NCBI GenBank assembly: GCA_003022565.1
Contig: PXTN01000128.1
Span: 1 to 34,700 of the forward strand
Length of the DNA: 34,700 nucleotides
Source of the DNA: Bacteroidetes bacterium QS_3_64_15
Lineage (GTDB): Bacteria > Bacteroidota > Rhodothermia > Rhodothermales > Salinibacteraceae
Direction: 5' to 3'
Part shown: positions 20,376 through 27,593 of the stretch, piece after piece
How positions within the stretch are numbered: position 1 is the first letter of the stretch
How the letters are laid out: every line of letters starts with the position of its first letter
Program-made: the position numbers and the translations under genes
Notes under the pieces: generated by a model
The model's database searches: none
Told to the model about the DNA's origin: nothing
The model's input: only the letters and a program-made list of their open reading frames with translations

Positions 20376-21179
20376 ATGCGCCTGCGCATCCTCAGTGACC
20401 TGCACATTCGGGATCACGGTCTGCCCGATCTGTGCCAGACGGAGGCCGATCCCCCTGCCGACGTCGTCGTCCTCGCGGGAGATATTCATCGGGGCCTCGA
20501 TTCAGTTCGGTGGATGCGGTCGGCCTTTCCGGAACGCCCCGTCGTGTGCGTGATCGGCAATCATGAGTACTACGACGGCTACCTGGACGCGACCCGCTAC
20601 GCCCTCCGACGGGCCGACGACAGGGATCCCGAGGGCGAATCTGGACGCGCGGTGTCGGGGGGCATTTACGTTCTCGAACGGGACCAGGTCATCATCGGGG
20701 ACCTCCGGATTCTGGGATGCACCTTCTGGACCGACTTCGAGCTCTTTGAGGGACGGCGGGCAAGCGCGGTGCGCGCCTGCCGGGCCAATGTGGATGATTT
20801 TCGGCGCATCCATTTGCTGCGGGCGCGTCGGCCTCTCCGCCCCCGCGACGTAGCCCGTTCTCACCAGACGTCGGTCCGGTGGCTGCGGCGGAAACTGGCA
20901 GAGACGCCGCCCGCGGGAGTGCGAACCACAGTCGTGCTCACGCACCACGCCCCGTCGCCCCGATCCGTCGACCCGCGGTATGCGAACAGCCTCACCAGTG
21001 CCGCCTTCGTGGCCCGTCGGGAGCGACTCGTCGAAGCGTCCGGGGCGGCGCTCTGGGTCCACGGTCACGTCCACGCCTCGTTCGACTACAGCCTCGGCGA
21101 CACGCGCGTGCTGTCCAATCCCCGCGGGCACGGCGACGAGAACCCTGACTTCCGGGCTGGGCTGGTGGTGGACGTGTAG
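20376..21179 (+). CDS. Calcineurin-like metallophosphoesterase
   Basis: A 267-residue protein with all canonical metal-site motifs of the calcineurin-like phosphoesterase family: SDLHIRDHG (D-x-H, residues 8-10), VLAGDIHRG (GD), VIGNHEYYDG (GNHE), LTHHAPS (H) and VHGHVHASFDY (GHxH). The substrate is not predictable; members act on nucleotides, phospholipids or proteins. The start is ATG at 20376 (MRLRILSDLHIRDHG), directly at the first beta-strand, as usual. It is 172 bp downstream of folC on the same strand. There is no signal peptide, so it is cytoplasmic. Confidence 0.92.
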   Translation: MRLRILSDLHIRDHGLPDLCQTEADPPADVVVLAGDIHRGLDSVRWMRSAFPERPVVCVIGNHEYYDGYLDATRYALRRADDRDPEGESGRAVSGGIYVLERDQVIIGDLRILGCTFWTDFELFEGRRASAVRACRANVDDFRRIHLLRARRPLRPRDVARSHQTSVRWLRRKLAETPPAGVRTTVVLTHHAPSPRSVDPRYANSLTSAAFVARRERLVEASGAALWVHGHVHASFDYSLGDTRVLSNPRGHGDENPDFRAGLVVDV

Positions 21180-21236
21180 GGGCCAGCGCGGATCATCTCC
21201 GCGGAGCCGTGTCGGCCGGGGGGAGTATCCTCGAAG

Positions 21237-21258
21237 CGACGGGCGGCACTGCCCGTCG
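21237..21258 (+). terminator. Possible hairpin after the phosphoesterase gene
   Basis: CGACGGGC (21237-21244) pairs perfectly with GCCCGTCG (21251-21258) around a 6-nt loop. No T-tract follows, so it is a weak terminator candidate only. Confidence 0.35.
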
Positions 21259-21279
21259 GAATACGCGCCCAGACGCAAT

Positions 21280-21305
21280 CTCTACAGTTGTTCTCTACAG
21301 TTGTT
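21280..21305. repeat. 13-nt perfect tandem repeat
   Basis: CTCTACAGTTGTT occurs twice in immediate tandem at 21280-21292 and 21293-21305, in the upstream region of the flavoprotein relic. Confidence 0.9.
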
Positions 21306-21412
21306 ACGTTCCTTCTATTCCTCAAACGTAGCGGAAAATACAGGAGATTGCTTCTGCCTCATCCGTAGGGGGTTATCCATCATGCAGCAGGCACCCACGA
21401 CGCACTCTGTTC

Positions 21413-21523
21413 ATGGATACCTCCCCGACCCCCGAGACCGTATCTACGAGCGTGCTCATCATCGGGGCCGGCGGCGCTGGGCTCCGCACCAGCATTAAGC
21501 TGGCCAAACACGACATTGATTGT
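21413..21523 (+). pseudogene. N-terminal relic of a flavoprotein (SdhA/FrdA-like)
   Basis: A 37-codon piece starts at ATG 21413 and reads MDTSPTPETVSTSVLIIGAG then GAGLRTSIKLAKHDIDC. The dinucleotide-binding motif VLIIGAGGAGLRT followed by a helix is typical of the N-terminus of succinate dehydrogenase or fumarate reductase flavoproteins. After residue 37 the match ends abruptly; the frame continues for 73 codons of Arg/Ser/Pro-rich sequence without FAD-domain features, and no other frame resumes it. It is therefore a truncated remnant, not a small gene. The assignment to the SdhA family rests on a short motif and memory. Confidence 0.65.
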
Positions 21524-21864
21524 GATGACGACCGGGGCGGTTGGGACTCAGTAAAGAGGCACCAGCCTTCAGGCATCGTCCCGCTCCGCAGTCCGCAGAC
21601 TACTTCCACTCTGAAAGTACTTCCTCGCGGTGCTCAGGGCGCTCCCTCCGGTCGGGGCGCGAAAATCAATCAAACTCGGTCGCGTTGCTCCCTCGGACAC
21701 GATCGATTTTGGTCGCTTCGCGTCCGCCGCCGCCCGGGTGCCTGACTCTTCAAAGCCGGGATGGCTCGGGTCCGGTGGCTTGTGCCTGGTGCATGCAAAC
21801 GGTGCAGCGTCCTGCGGACAATCCCACCATTCCACAGTTTCTATCCGACACACCACCTGTTCCG
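21524..21864. other. Non-coding DNA between flavoprotein relic and SDR gene
   Basis: No convincing frame. The plus-strand frame of the SDR gene is open through part of it but is low-complexity and Ser/Arg-rich. It probably represents degraded or inserted sequence. Confidence 0.5.
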
Positions 21865-22803
21865 ATGACCACACCCCCTGAATCCCTCGCCGATGTGTCT
21901 CATGTCGACTGCACAGACAAGATCGCCCTCGTGACCGGCTCGACCCGCGGAATTGGCCGCGCCGTGGCTCAGGCGCTCGGGCGGCTCGGGGCCGATGTCA
22001 TCGTGCACGGCCGCGACCGGGACGCCGGCGAAGAGATAGCACAGTCGATTCGAAGCGACGACGCCGAAGCGATCGTCCGGACGGCGGATTTCGCCGATCC
22101 CGCCGAGGTGCGCGACCTGGCGCACTCGGTCCGGTCGCAGACCGACGGGCTCGACCTGCTGCTCAACAATGCTGGCGGGCTGTTCAGCGAGGGCCGCCTC
22201 GTCGGAGACGGCATCGAGCGCACGTTCCACGTCAACCACCTCGCCCCCTACCTGCTGACCGCCGAGTTGCTCGGTCACCTGCGAGAGGGTGCCCGCGTCG
22301 TCACTACGGCCTCGGACGCCCACCGCGGGGCACAACTCGACCTGGAGCGCCCGCTCACCACCGACGGGTACTCCGGAATGGGGGCCTATTCGCACTCCAA
22401 GCTCGCAAACATCCTGTTTGCCTCGGAGCTGGCCCGTCGTCTGGAGGCGGCCGGACAATCCGTCGTGTCCAACAGCGTGCACCCTGGGTTTGTCCCGGGG
22501 AGCCAGTTTGGGCGGTTCCTGCCCGGTCCGCTTACGGGCCTCTTCCGGATGCTGGGCGTGGTTCCGGGAACGTCCTCGGTGGCCGACGGGGCCGCCGAGC
22601 TGTTGCACGTAGCAGTCTCCCCGAGCACCGCGGACGTGTCGGGACGATACTTCTCGGGACAGGCGCCCACGACGCCTACCGCCGCCGCCCGCGATCGGGA
22701 CGCCGCCGCCCGCCTCTGGCGCCGAAGCGCAGAGATGCTGGGCATCGAGGAGCCTCTGGCTGACCCCGAGGCTCCGGCAGAACAGCAGAGGTCGACGTCG
22801 TAG
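21865..22803 (+). CDS. Short-chain dehydrogenase/reductase (retinol dehydrogenase-like)
   Basis: A 312-residue NAD(P)-dependent oxidoreductase. I start at ATG 21865 (MTTPPESLADVSHVDC), about 20 residues before the Rossmann motif; the frame stays open upstream for 108 codons but without family features. Motifs: cofactor loop TGSTRGIG, LLNNAGG, HVNHLAPYLLTAELL, catalytic Ser in VTTASDAHRG, and YSHSK (Tyr and Lys). Arg/His residues after strand 2 (VHGRDRD) favour NADP. VHPGFVPGS is the usual late motif. The pattern resembles the retinol dehydrogenase/WW-domain oxidoreductase-like group, whose bacterial substrates are usually unknown. The C-terminus is Ala/Glu-rich. Confidence 0.92.
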   Translation: MTTPPESLADVSHVDCTDKIALVTGSTRGIGRAVAQALGRLGADVIVHGRDRDAGEEIAQSIRSDDAEAIVRTADFADPAEVRDLAHSVRSQTDGLDLLLNNAGGLFSEGRLVGDGIERTFHVNHLAPYLLTAELLGHLREGARVVTTASDAHRGAQLDLERPLTTDGYSGMGAYSHSKLANILFASELARRLEAAGQSVVSNSVHPGFVPGSQFGRFLPGPLTGLFRMLGVVPGTSSVADGAAELLHVAVSPSTADVSGRYFSGQAPTTPTAAARDRDAAARLWRRSAEMLGIEEPLADPEAPAEQQRSTS

Positions 22804-22867
22804 TCTCGGTGCCGGAGGGTGTGACGAGGGCCTTCACCCGTGGACCGTGCCGTGGCCTCGCCTCCGG

Positions 22868-23017
22868 CTACCCGTACTGGCGGACGGATTGCTTTTCTTC
22901 CATGTATTCGATCAGCCGAAGGGCCTTCGACTTGGCGGCCTCCGAGATCTGTCGCATGCAGTCACGCATCGAGATGATGCCGCTGAGCTGCCCGTAGTCC
23001 GAGTTTGCATCCTGGAC
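22868..23017 (-). pseudogene. C-terminal relic of a CBS-domain protein
   Basis: A minus-strand frame ends at TAG 22868-22870 and reads, in pieces, VQDANSDYGQLSGIISMRDC and MRQISEAAKSKALRLIEYME then EKQSVRQYG. LSGIISMRDC followed by a long helix is the usual end of a CBS domain plus tail. There is no start codon in a suitable place and the family-like sequence stops near 23017, where an unrelated plus-strand frame begins. It is an interrupted fragment, assigned on a short motif. Confidence 0.5.
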
Positions 23018-23024
23018 GCCGAAG

Positions 23025-23174
23025 GGATGGGCGCTGCCCGGCGCCGACGACCCGGAGCAGCTCGACGCCTTCGTAGAGGCCTATGATGGGCAGGGGCCGA
23101 CCGATGCGGACGTGGCGGGCAGTGCTGACTCGTCCGTCCTCGCGACTGCCTCCGAGGCGGAGGGCTCGCCTTGA
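23025..23174 (+). pseudogene. Orphan C-terminal coding remnant
   Basis: A plus-strand frame ending at TGA 23172-23174 reads GWALPGADDPEQLDAFVEAY and GQGPTDADVAGSADSSVLAT, acidic like the surrounding proteins. There is no start codon and the frame is closed by a stop at 22995. The natural composition suggests the tail of a lost gene. I do not recognise the family. It abuts the CBS-domain relic on the opposite strand. Confidence 0.35.
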
Positions 23175-23203
23175 ACGGCAGTCTCGCCGCCTCCGAACGA
23201 GGA

Positions 23204-24262
23204 TCAATCGACGGGCGGATGCGGCGGGTTCGAGAGGCGAATGAGGACGAGGCGGAGAAGCATCGTCAGCACCGCCAGTACCCCGACCACCGTCCCGACC
23301 GTCCAGCTGAAGATCCACGTCAGGAGGCCGAACAGCGCCGCCCACCAGGGAGCCAGGCAAAACATCCCGACGGCAAACTTGAGCGAGGCCGTGAAGGGCG
23401 GCTCGTCCACACAGCGCATCAGCGCGTTCGCGAGCCAGAGCGGCCCGGCGTTCAAAACGCTGATTCCGTCGGCCAGCGTCCCCAGCCACGGTCGGTGATC
23501 GCCCTTCGGAGCTAGGCTGTCCGGGGCCTGAAGGGCCTGCTTCATCTCTGGAAACGACAGGTATTCGTTCTCCCGGTTAATGCGGTCGACCCGATCGGGG
23601 TACTCGTCGGTCTTCTCGGGGACCAGCATGCAGTCTTTCATCGCCGCCGCTAGGTCGTCGCGGAGCTCGTTTACGCACGTGGCCTCGTCCTCCCGGTATC
23701 GGTCCATGTACTCGGGGGCGCGGAGGGGCTCGCCGACGACGATCGAGACCTTGAAGCCGGGCCAGCAGAGGTGGTAGTAGTTGATGCCGACGGGGACGAG
23801 CTGAACGGGCCGGTCGGTCTCCCGCTGGGTTTCGAGGGCCAGCCGGGCGCTCCCCCGACTCAACGGCCGCAGGTAGTAGGTATGGGCGTGCTCCGTCTCG
23901 GAGAACATGAGGAGGGAGCGGCCCTGACGGAGCTGGTCCCGCTGCTCGGCGAGGATGTCTTTGGTGCGGGACAGCTTGTCGAATCCGTCTCGTCGCCGGT
24001 AGATGGGCGCCATGCGAAGGGCCTCCAGAAACCAGTCGAACGGCGTCCCGAAGACGGCCGCTCGGCTCGGGATGGTGAGCTTGACTGGGGCCGTCCTCCC
24101 CACGAGCAGGGCATCCAGGAAGGCATTCTGGTGGTTGGGCGACAGGATGCAGGGCGCGTCCCAGTCCACCCGATCCAGCCCGCGCACCTCGATGCGACTG
24201 AACGTGACCCAGCTCGTCGCGCGGACGAGTCCCGCAACCAGGTGGTAGAAGAGATTCTTCAT
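23204..24262 (-). CDS. 1-acylglycerol-3-phosphate acyltransferase-like protein
   Basis: A 352-residue membrane-associated acyltransferase of the PlsC superfamily. I start at ATG 24260-24262 (MKNLFYHLVAGLVRATSWVT). The block I region is ILSPNHQNAFLDALLVG with His44 and Asp50, five residues apart rather than the classic four. AAVFGTPFDWFLEAL and MAPIYRRRDGFD make block II. Block III, usually FPEG, reads MFSETEHAHTYYLRPLSRG, and QLVPVGINYY is block IV. Two membrane helices lie near the C-terminus (about residues 290-345: SLKFAVGMFCLAPWWAALFG and a following helix). The family transfers acyl groups in phospholipid synthesis. The changed block III makes the substrate uncertain. Confidence 0.87.
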   Translation of the reverse strand: MKNLFYHLVAGLVRATSWVTFSRIEVRGLDRVDWDAPCILSPNHQNAFLDALLVGRTAPVKLTIPSRAAVFGTPFDWFLEALRMAPIYRRRDGFDKLSRTKDILAEQRDQLRQGRSLLMFSETEHAHTYYLRPLSRGSARLALETQRETDRPVQLVPVGINYYHLCWPGFKVSIVVGEPLRAPEYMDRYREDEATCVNELRDDLAAAMKDCMLVPEKTDEYPDRVDRINRENEYLSFPEMKQALQAPDSLAPKGDHRPWLGTLADGISVLNAGPLWLANALMRCVDEPPFTASLKFAVGMFCLAPWWAALFGLLTWIFSWTVGTVVGVLAVLTMLLRLVLIRLSNPPHPPVD

Positions 24263-24565
24263 AGCATCGGACCGACGTGCAACGATGACGATCCGGATCG
24301 TTCTGGGAGGCGTCCCCAGAGATCCTGCGGGCATTATGATAACGGCGATCCCGAACGAAATACGGCCGCGACGACGAATCCTGGACGGTCCACCTGCATT
24401 TCCTGCAGGCATGGTTCGCCCTTCCTGAGCGCGCCGGACCTCAGCGACGATCCCCGGTTTGCTTCGCCGTCAGGACCGAACGGGGCCGGCGGAAGGCGAA
24501 TTCGTGAATACGGGGCCGGAACGAGGCCCGCAGGAAACCGGGCGCGGACTGACGGGTGCACCCTT
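24263..24565. other. Divergent upstream region of the acyltransferase and csp genes
   Basis: Frames here are short and low in quality. No RNA gene or strong promoter for the acyltransferase is seen. A short palindromic stretch CCTGCATTTCCTGCAGG lies near 24391-24410. Confidence 0.4.
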
Positions 24566-24573
24566 GTACATTT
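24566..24573 (+). promoter_or_regulatory. Putative -7 element for the cold-shock gene
   Basis: TACATTTG fits the Bacteroidota -7 consensus TAnnTTTG exactly and lies about 107 nt before the csp start. No TTTG or TTG motif was found at the expected -33 position, so support is partial. A leader of about 100 nt is typical of regulated cold-shock mRNAs. Confidence 0.35.
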
Positions 24574-24679
24574 GTTGCGTCATCCACGCAGTGTCGCCCG
24601 ACCGAGTAGGAAGTCTCGCCTCGTTGCCGGTTCGCCACTCAGAGGTGAGGCATCTCCAACACAGAACGGATACACCTAC

Positions 24680-24907
24680 ATGCAAAAGGGTAAGCTTAAG
24701 TTTTTCGATACCTCCCGCGGATTCGGCTTCATCGAGCCCATCGACGGGAGCGAGGACGTTTTTCTCCACGCAAACAACATCTCGGGCATGACCTCCGGCG
24801 GCGACCTGCGGGAAGGTCAGACGATTGAGTACGAGACCGAAGAGACGGAAAAGGGCCTCAGTGCCCTCAACGCCTCGCCGGCCGACGAGACCAGTAGTGC
24901 GATTTAA
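24680..24907 (+). CDS. Cold-shock domain protein (Csp)
   Basis: A 75-residue single cold-shock domain protein that binds single-stranded RNA and DNA and acts as an RNA chaperone. RNP1-like motif GFGFIEP (residues 14-20 region) and RNP2-like DVFLHAN are present, preceded by MQKGKLKFFDTSRGFGFIEP. Compared with classic CspA the first strand is KGKLKFFDTSRG rather than KGTVKWFN, and the tail TEKGLSALNASPADETSSAI is acidic. The start is ATG 24680; the open frame further upstream is a shadow of the acyltransferase gene. A strong terminator follows at 24965, so it is probably monocistronic. Confidence 0.94.
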   Translation: MQKGKLKFFDTSRGFGFIEPIDGSEDVFLHANNISGMTSGGDLREGQTIEYETEETEKGLSALNASPADETSSAI

Positions 24908-24964
24908 CCGTACGCGGTGCCTCTCGGACCCCCTGAGACGCATCGCCATTCGGTGACAGAAGCG

Positions 24965-24996
24965 AAGGCCCGTTCCGATTCCGGAGCGGGCCTTTT
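24965..24996 (+). terminator. Rho-independent terminator of the csp gene
   Basis: AAGGCCCGTTCCG (24965-24977) pairs with CGGAGCGGGCCTT (24982-24994), with one G-T pair, around a 4-nt loop, followed by TTTTCTGTTT. The stem sits between the convergent csp and nucleotidyltransferase genes. Confidence 0.88.
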
Positions 24997-25022
24997 CTGT
25001 TTGGGTCCCGGCACGGAGACGA

Positions 25023-26711
25023 CTACGTGTCGGATGCTGTCGCTTCGTCCGCGTCCAGCACCTCCGCCTTCCTCCCCTCCAGGTACTCGATCGCCGCTTC
25101 CCAGTCCGCCGGCAGGTCCGGGTCTTCGAAGACGACCTCCTTGATGGCGCCCAGCGCCCGGTTTTCACGGCCTTCTAGGCGGTCCTGCATTGCCTCGAAA
25201 AGAGCACCGCGGCGGAGGGCCTCGTCCTTGATCTTCATGAGGTAGTCGAACGCCGCGTCGTGCTCGTTGGGGATCTCGCCGTCGAGGATAGCCTCGCGGA
25301 TCCATGTCTTGGCGATGCCCACGGCCACGCCCTCCTCGATGTCGAGCGTCTCCATGATCTCGTAGCCGTCCACCGGCGGCTCAAAGTTGCGAAGGCGATC
25401 CTTCTCCTCCACGATCCGCATCTTCTCCTGCACTCGGTCGAACGCCTTCTGGTAGCGGCGGCGCCGGTCCGGGTTGTTCGAGGTCACGTCCGAGCGCACC
25501 AGCGTCATGAGGTCGTCGATGGCGTCGCCGGCCTCGTAGAGGAGGCGGCGCACAGCGGAGTCGGTCACCTTCTCGTCCGCCAGCGCGATGGGGCGGAGGT
25601 GAAGGCGCACGAGCGTCTGCACGTAGTCCATCCGCTCGTCGGTGGGCAGGCACCACGTGCGAAAGAGATCCGGAATCATGCGGGCGCCCACGTCCTCGTG
25701 GCCGTGGAAGGTCCAGCCCTGTTCGGGGTCGAACCGCTTGGTCTGCGGCTTGGCGATGTCGTGGAGGAGGGCCGCCCAGCGGAGCCAGCGCGTCTCTTCG
25801 GCTGGGCAGTCCGAGGTGCGCTCGGCGACGTTGTCGAGCACCTCCAGCGTGTGGTAGAAGTTGTCCTTGTGGTCGCGGCCGTTCACCACGTCGACGCCCT
25901 TGAGCCGCTGCAGTTCGGGCATGACGTGCTCCAGCACACCGGACGCCTCCAGAATTTTGAAGCCGATGGACGGCGTATCGGCCTCCAGAATCTTGTGGAC
26001 CTCCTCCGTGATGCGCTCCTGGCTCAGGATCTCGACGCGCTCGGCCTGGGTGCCCATTGCGTCGAACACGCGGTCGGACACCCGAAACTCCAACTGCGTC
26101 GCGAACCGCGCGGCCCGGATCATGCGGAGGGGGTCGTCCTCGAACGTCTCCTCCGGGTCCAGCGGGGTGTCGATCGTCCGCCGCTCCAGGTCGCGACGCC
26201 CGTCGAATGGATCGATGAGGACGCCGAACCGGTCGGGCGTGAGGGGGATCGCCATCGCGTTGACCGTAAAGTCGCGGCGGTACTGGTCGTCCTCCAGCGT
26301 CCCGGCCTCCACCTCCGGCTTGCGCGAGTGGGACTGGTAGCTTTCTTTGCGGGCGGCGACGAACTCCAGCACGAGTGTGTCGTCCGTGTGGTCTTCGGGA
26401 AAGACCTCCTCGATCGGAATCCGAATGGCGGCGGTGCCGAACTTGGGGTAGACGTGCGCGGTGCGGCCACCCAGCTCCTCACCCGCCGCCTCGGCCAGCT
26501 CGATGCCGGTGCCCGCGCCCACGGTGACGAAGTCGAGGTCGGTGGTGGACCGGCCCAGGAGCACGTCGCGCACCATGCCGCCCACGGCGTACGCCTCGAT
26601 GCTCTCCCGTTCCGCCACGCGCCCAATGGTGCGCAGGATCGGCTCGTAGGGCACCTCCCGCAATCGGTCGGCCAGGTTGTCAATGTCCTGGTAGGAGCGG
26701 ACCTCCGTCAT
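25023..26711 (-). CDS. CCA-adding-type tRNA nucleotidyltransferase with HD domain
   Basis: A 562-residue class II polymerase-beta-type nucleotidyltransferase, likely adding or repairing the 3' CCA of tRNA. I start at ATG 26709-26711 (MTEVRSYQDIDNLADRLREV); an upstream extension of 56 residues is not family-like. Motifs: GGMVRDVLLGRSTTDLDF with the D-x-D pair, YRRDFTVNAMAI, FDGRRDLERRTIDTPLDP, and DPLRMIRAARFATQLEF. The HD domain has FYHTLEVLDNVAERT and RWAALLHDIAKPQTKRF with the HD pair, then FHGHEDVGARMI. The HD part supports CCA-adding or tRNA-repair function rather than poly(A) polymerase, but the two cannot be told apart by eye. A small hairpin lies just upstream of the start. Confidence 0.9.
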   Translation of the reverse strand: MTEVRSYQDIDNLADRLREVPYEPILRTIGRVAERESIEAYAVGGMVRDVLLGRSTTDLDFVTVGAGTGIELAEAAGEELGGRTAHVYPKFGTAAIRIPIEEVFPEDHTDDTLVLEFVAARKESYQSHSRKPEVEAGTLEDDQYRRDFTVNAMAIPLTPDRFGVLIDPFDGRRDLERRTIDTPLDPEETFEDDPLRMIRAARFATQLEFRVSDRVFDAMGTQAERVEILSQERITEEVHKILEADTPSIGFKILEASGVLEHVMPELQRLKGVDVVNGRDHKDNFYHTLEVLDNVAERTSDCPAEETRWLRWAALLHDIAKPQTKRFDPEQGWTFHGHEDVGARMIPDLFRTWCLPTDERMDYVQTLVRLHLRPIALADEKVTDSAVRRLLYEAGDAIDDLMTLVRSDVTSNNPDRRRRYQKAFDRVQEKMRIVEEKDRLRNFEPPVDGYEIMETLDIEEGVAVGIAKTWIREAILDGEIPNEHDAAFDYLMKIKDEALRRGALFEAMQDRLEGRENRALGAIKEVVFEDPDLPADWEAAIEYLEGRKAEVLDADEATASDT

Positions 26712-26730
26712 TGTCGGGGGGACTGGTGAA

Positions 26731-26758
26731 CACCGTCTCGCGGTGTGTACAGACGGTG
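26731..26758 (-). other. Hairpin upstream of the nucleotidyltransferase start
   Basis: CACCGTCT (26731-26738) pairs perfectly with AGACGGTG (26751-26758) across a 12-nt loop, ending 20 nt before the ATG on the minus strand. It could affect translation of the nucleotidyltransferase, or serve as a terminator for the HEPN relic upstream, though no T-tract is present. Confidence 0.35.
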
Positions 26759-26856
26759 CGAGGTCCCAGTTCGTTCGGTGAGCACGCTCTTTTCGCTGGC
26801 AATTTGATGGAGGTGGCCTGTGCCTGTCCTCGGTGGGGGACGGCTTGTCGAGGAGT

Positions 26857-27248
26857 CTACTGATCCTCAAGGTGCTCACGAATGCGGTCTACCAGTCCCT
26901 ACACACGATCGATGGCGTTCCGGACGTCCTGGCGAGTGATCTGAGCGTCTCGTGCAATGGGATAGCGCTCGATGAGATAGAACGCAGAAATCCGCTGGCA
27001 GATCGAGCGGTACGACCCAAGATCCGGATCGTAGGACACTGCGTCGTCGAGTAGCGCGTCGAGGCCGTGGATGCGACGGAATTCCATTCGTGCGCCAGGA
27101 GGAAGCCTTTCAAAAACTTCTCCACGGCCTGCTGGAGGCAAAAGTCCGCGAGTTCGGGATCCTCATTCCACAGTCGGTGGGCACGTTCCCAGTCTTTTTC
27201 CGCGATATCGACCCAGTCAGAAGGGGACTCTGCCTCTTCACGACTCAT
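26857..27248 (-). pseudogene. HEPN-domain toxin gene, frameshifted
   Basis: Two frames together make a HEPN (PF05168-like) protein. Frame one starts at ATG 27246-27248 and reads MSREEAESPSDWVDIAEKDW then AVEKFLKGFLLAHEWN, ending near 27081. Frame two resumes at 27078 with RRIHGLDALLDDAVSYDPDL and ISAFYLIERYPIARDAQITR. In the family this is one continuous protein, so about one base is missing near 27079-27084. A TAG at 26899-26901 then interrupts the frame, but GLVDRIREHLEDQ and a TAG at 26857-26859 follow in phase, so this could be a second lesion. Repaired length would be about 130 residues. HEPN proteins of this pairing are RNase toxins; here it is probably inactive. A sequencing error remains possible. 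Confidence 0.8.
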
Positions 27249-27570
27249 AGAGGATCTCGCCCTGATCGAGGATGGTGTGGAGGAAGGCGTCCCCGGATTC
27301 GATTCGGGTCTCGACCTCGGTCGGGGTGAGCACGATCGTCTCAACGGGGATCGAGAAATGCAGTCCCGTGAGAAGCCGTTGCACCGTGGTCCAGCGGTCC
27401 AGGAAGCGCTCGGATGTGTCCTTCACGATGAGAAAGTCGATGTCGCTGTCGGCGTCGGCTGTCCCGGCGGCGTCGGACCCGAAGAGCACAATCCGTTCCG
27501 GCGCGTACTCGTCTGCGAGGCGCTGCACCATGCGGTCGAGGACCGGACGTATGGAGGCACGGGGGTTCAT
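27238..27570 (-). CDS. MNT-type nucleotidyltransferase, antitoxin of HEPN/MNT pair
   Basis: A 110-residue minimal nucleotidyltransferase. I start at ATG 27568-27570 (MNPRASIRPVLDRMVQRLAD); the upstream extension is Arg-rich and overlaps the aldolase gene. The motif is LFGSDAAGTADADSDIDFLI: Gly31-Ser32 and the metal-binding Asp43-x-Asp45. In HEPN/MNT modules the MNT protein neutralises the HEPN RNase, in characterised cases by AMPylating it. It overlaps the start of the HEPN relic by 11 nt, the usual translational coupling of such pairs. It starts 23 bp after the PLP enzyme gene, so it may be expressed from the same transcript. The open reading frame itself looks intact. Confidence 0.88.
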   Translation of the reverse strand: MNPRASIRPVLDRMVQRLADEYAPERIVLFGSDAAGTADADSDIDFLIVKDTSERFLDRWTTVQRLLTGLHFSIPVETIVLTPTEVETRIESGDAFLHTILDQGEILYES

Positions 27571-27593
27571 GGCACGGGGGTCTGAGATGCGAG

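Noticed and set aside
25260-26729. Plus-strand frame of 489 codons
   Set aside because: It is the antisense shadow of the CCA-adding-type nucleotidyltransferase gene, whose motifs are complete on the minus strand.
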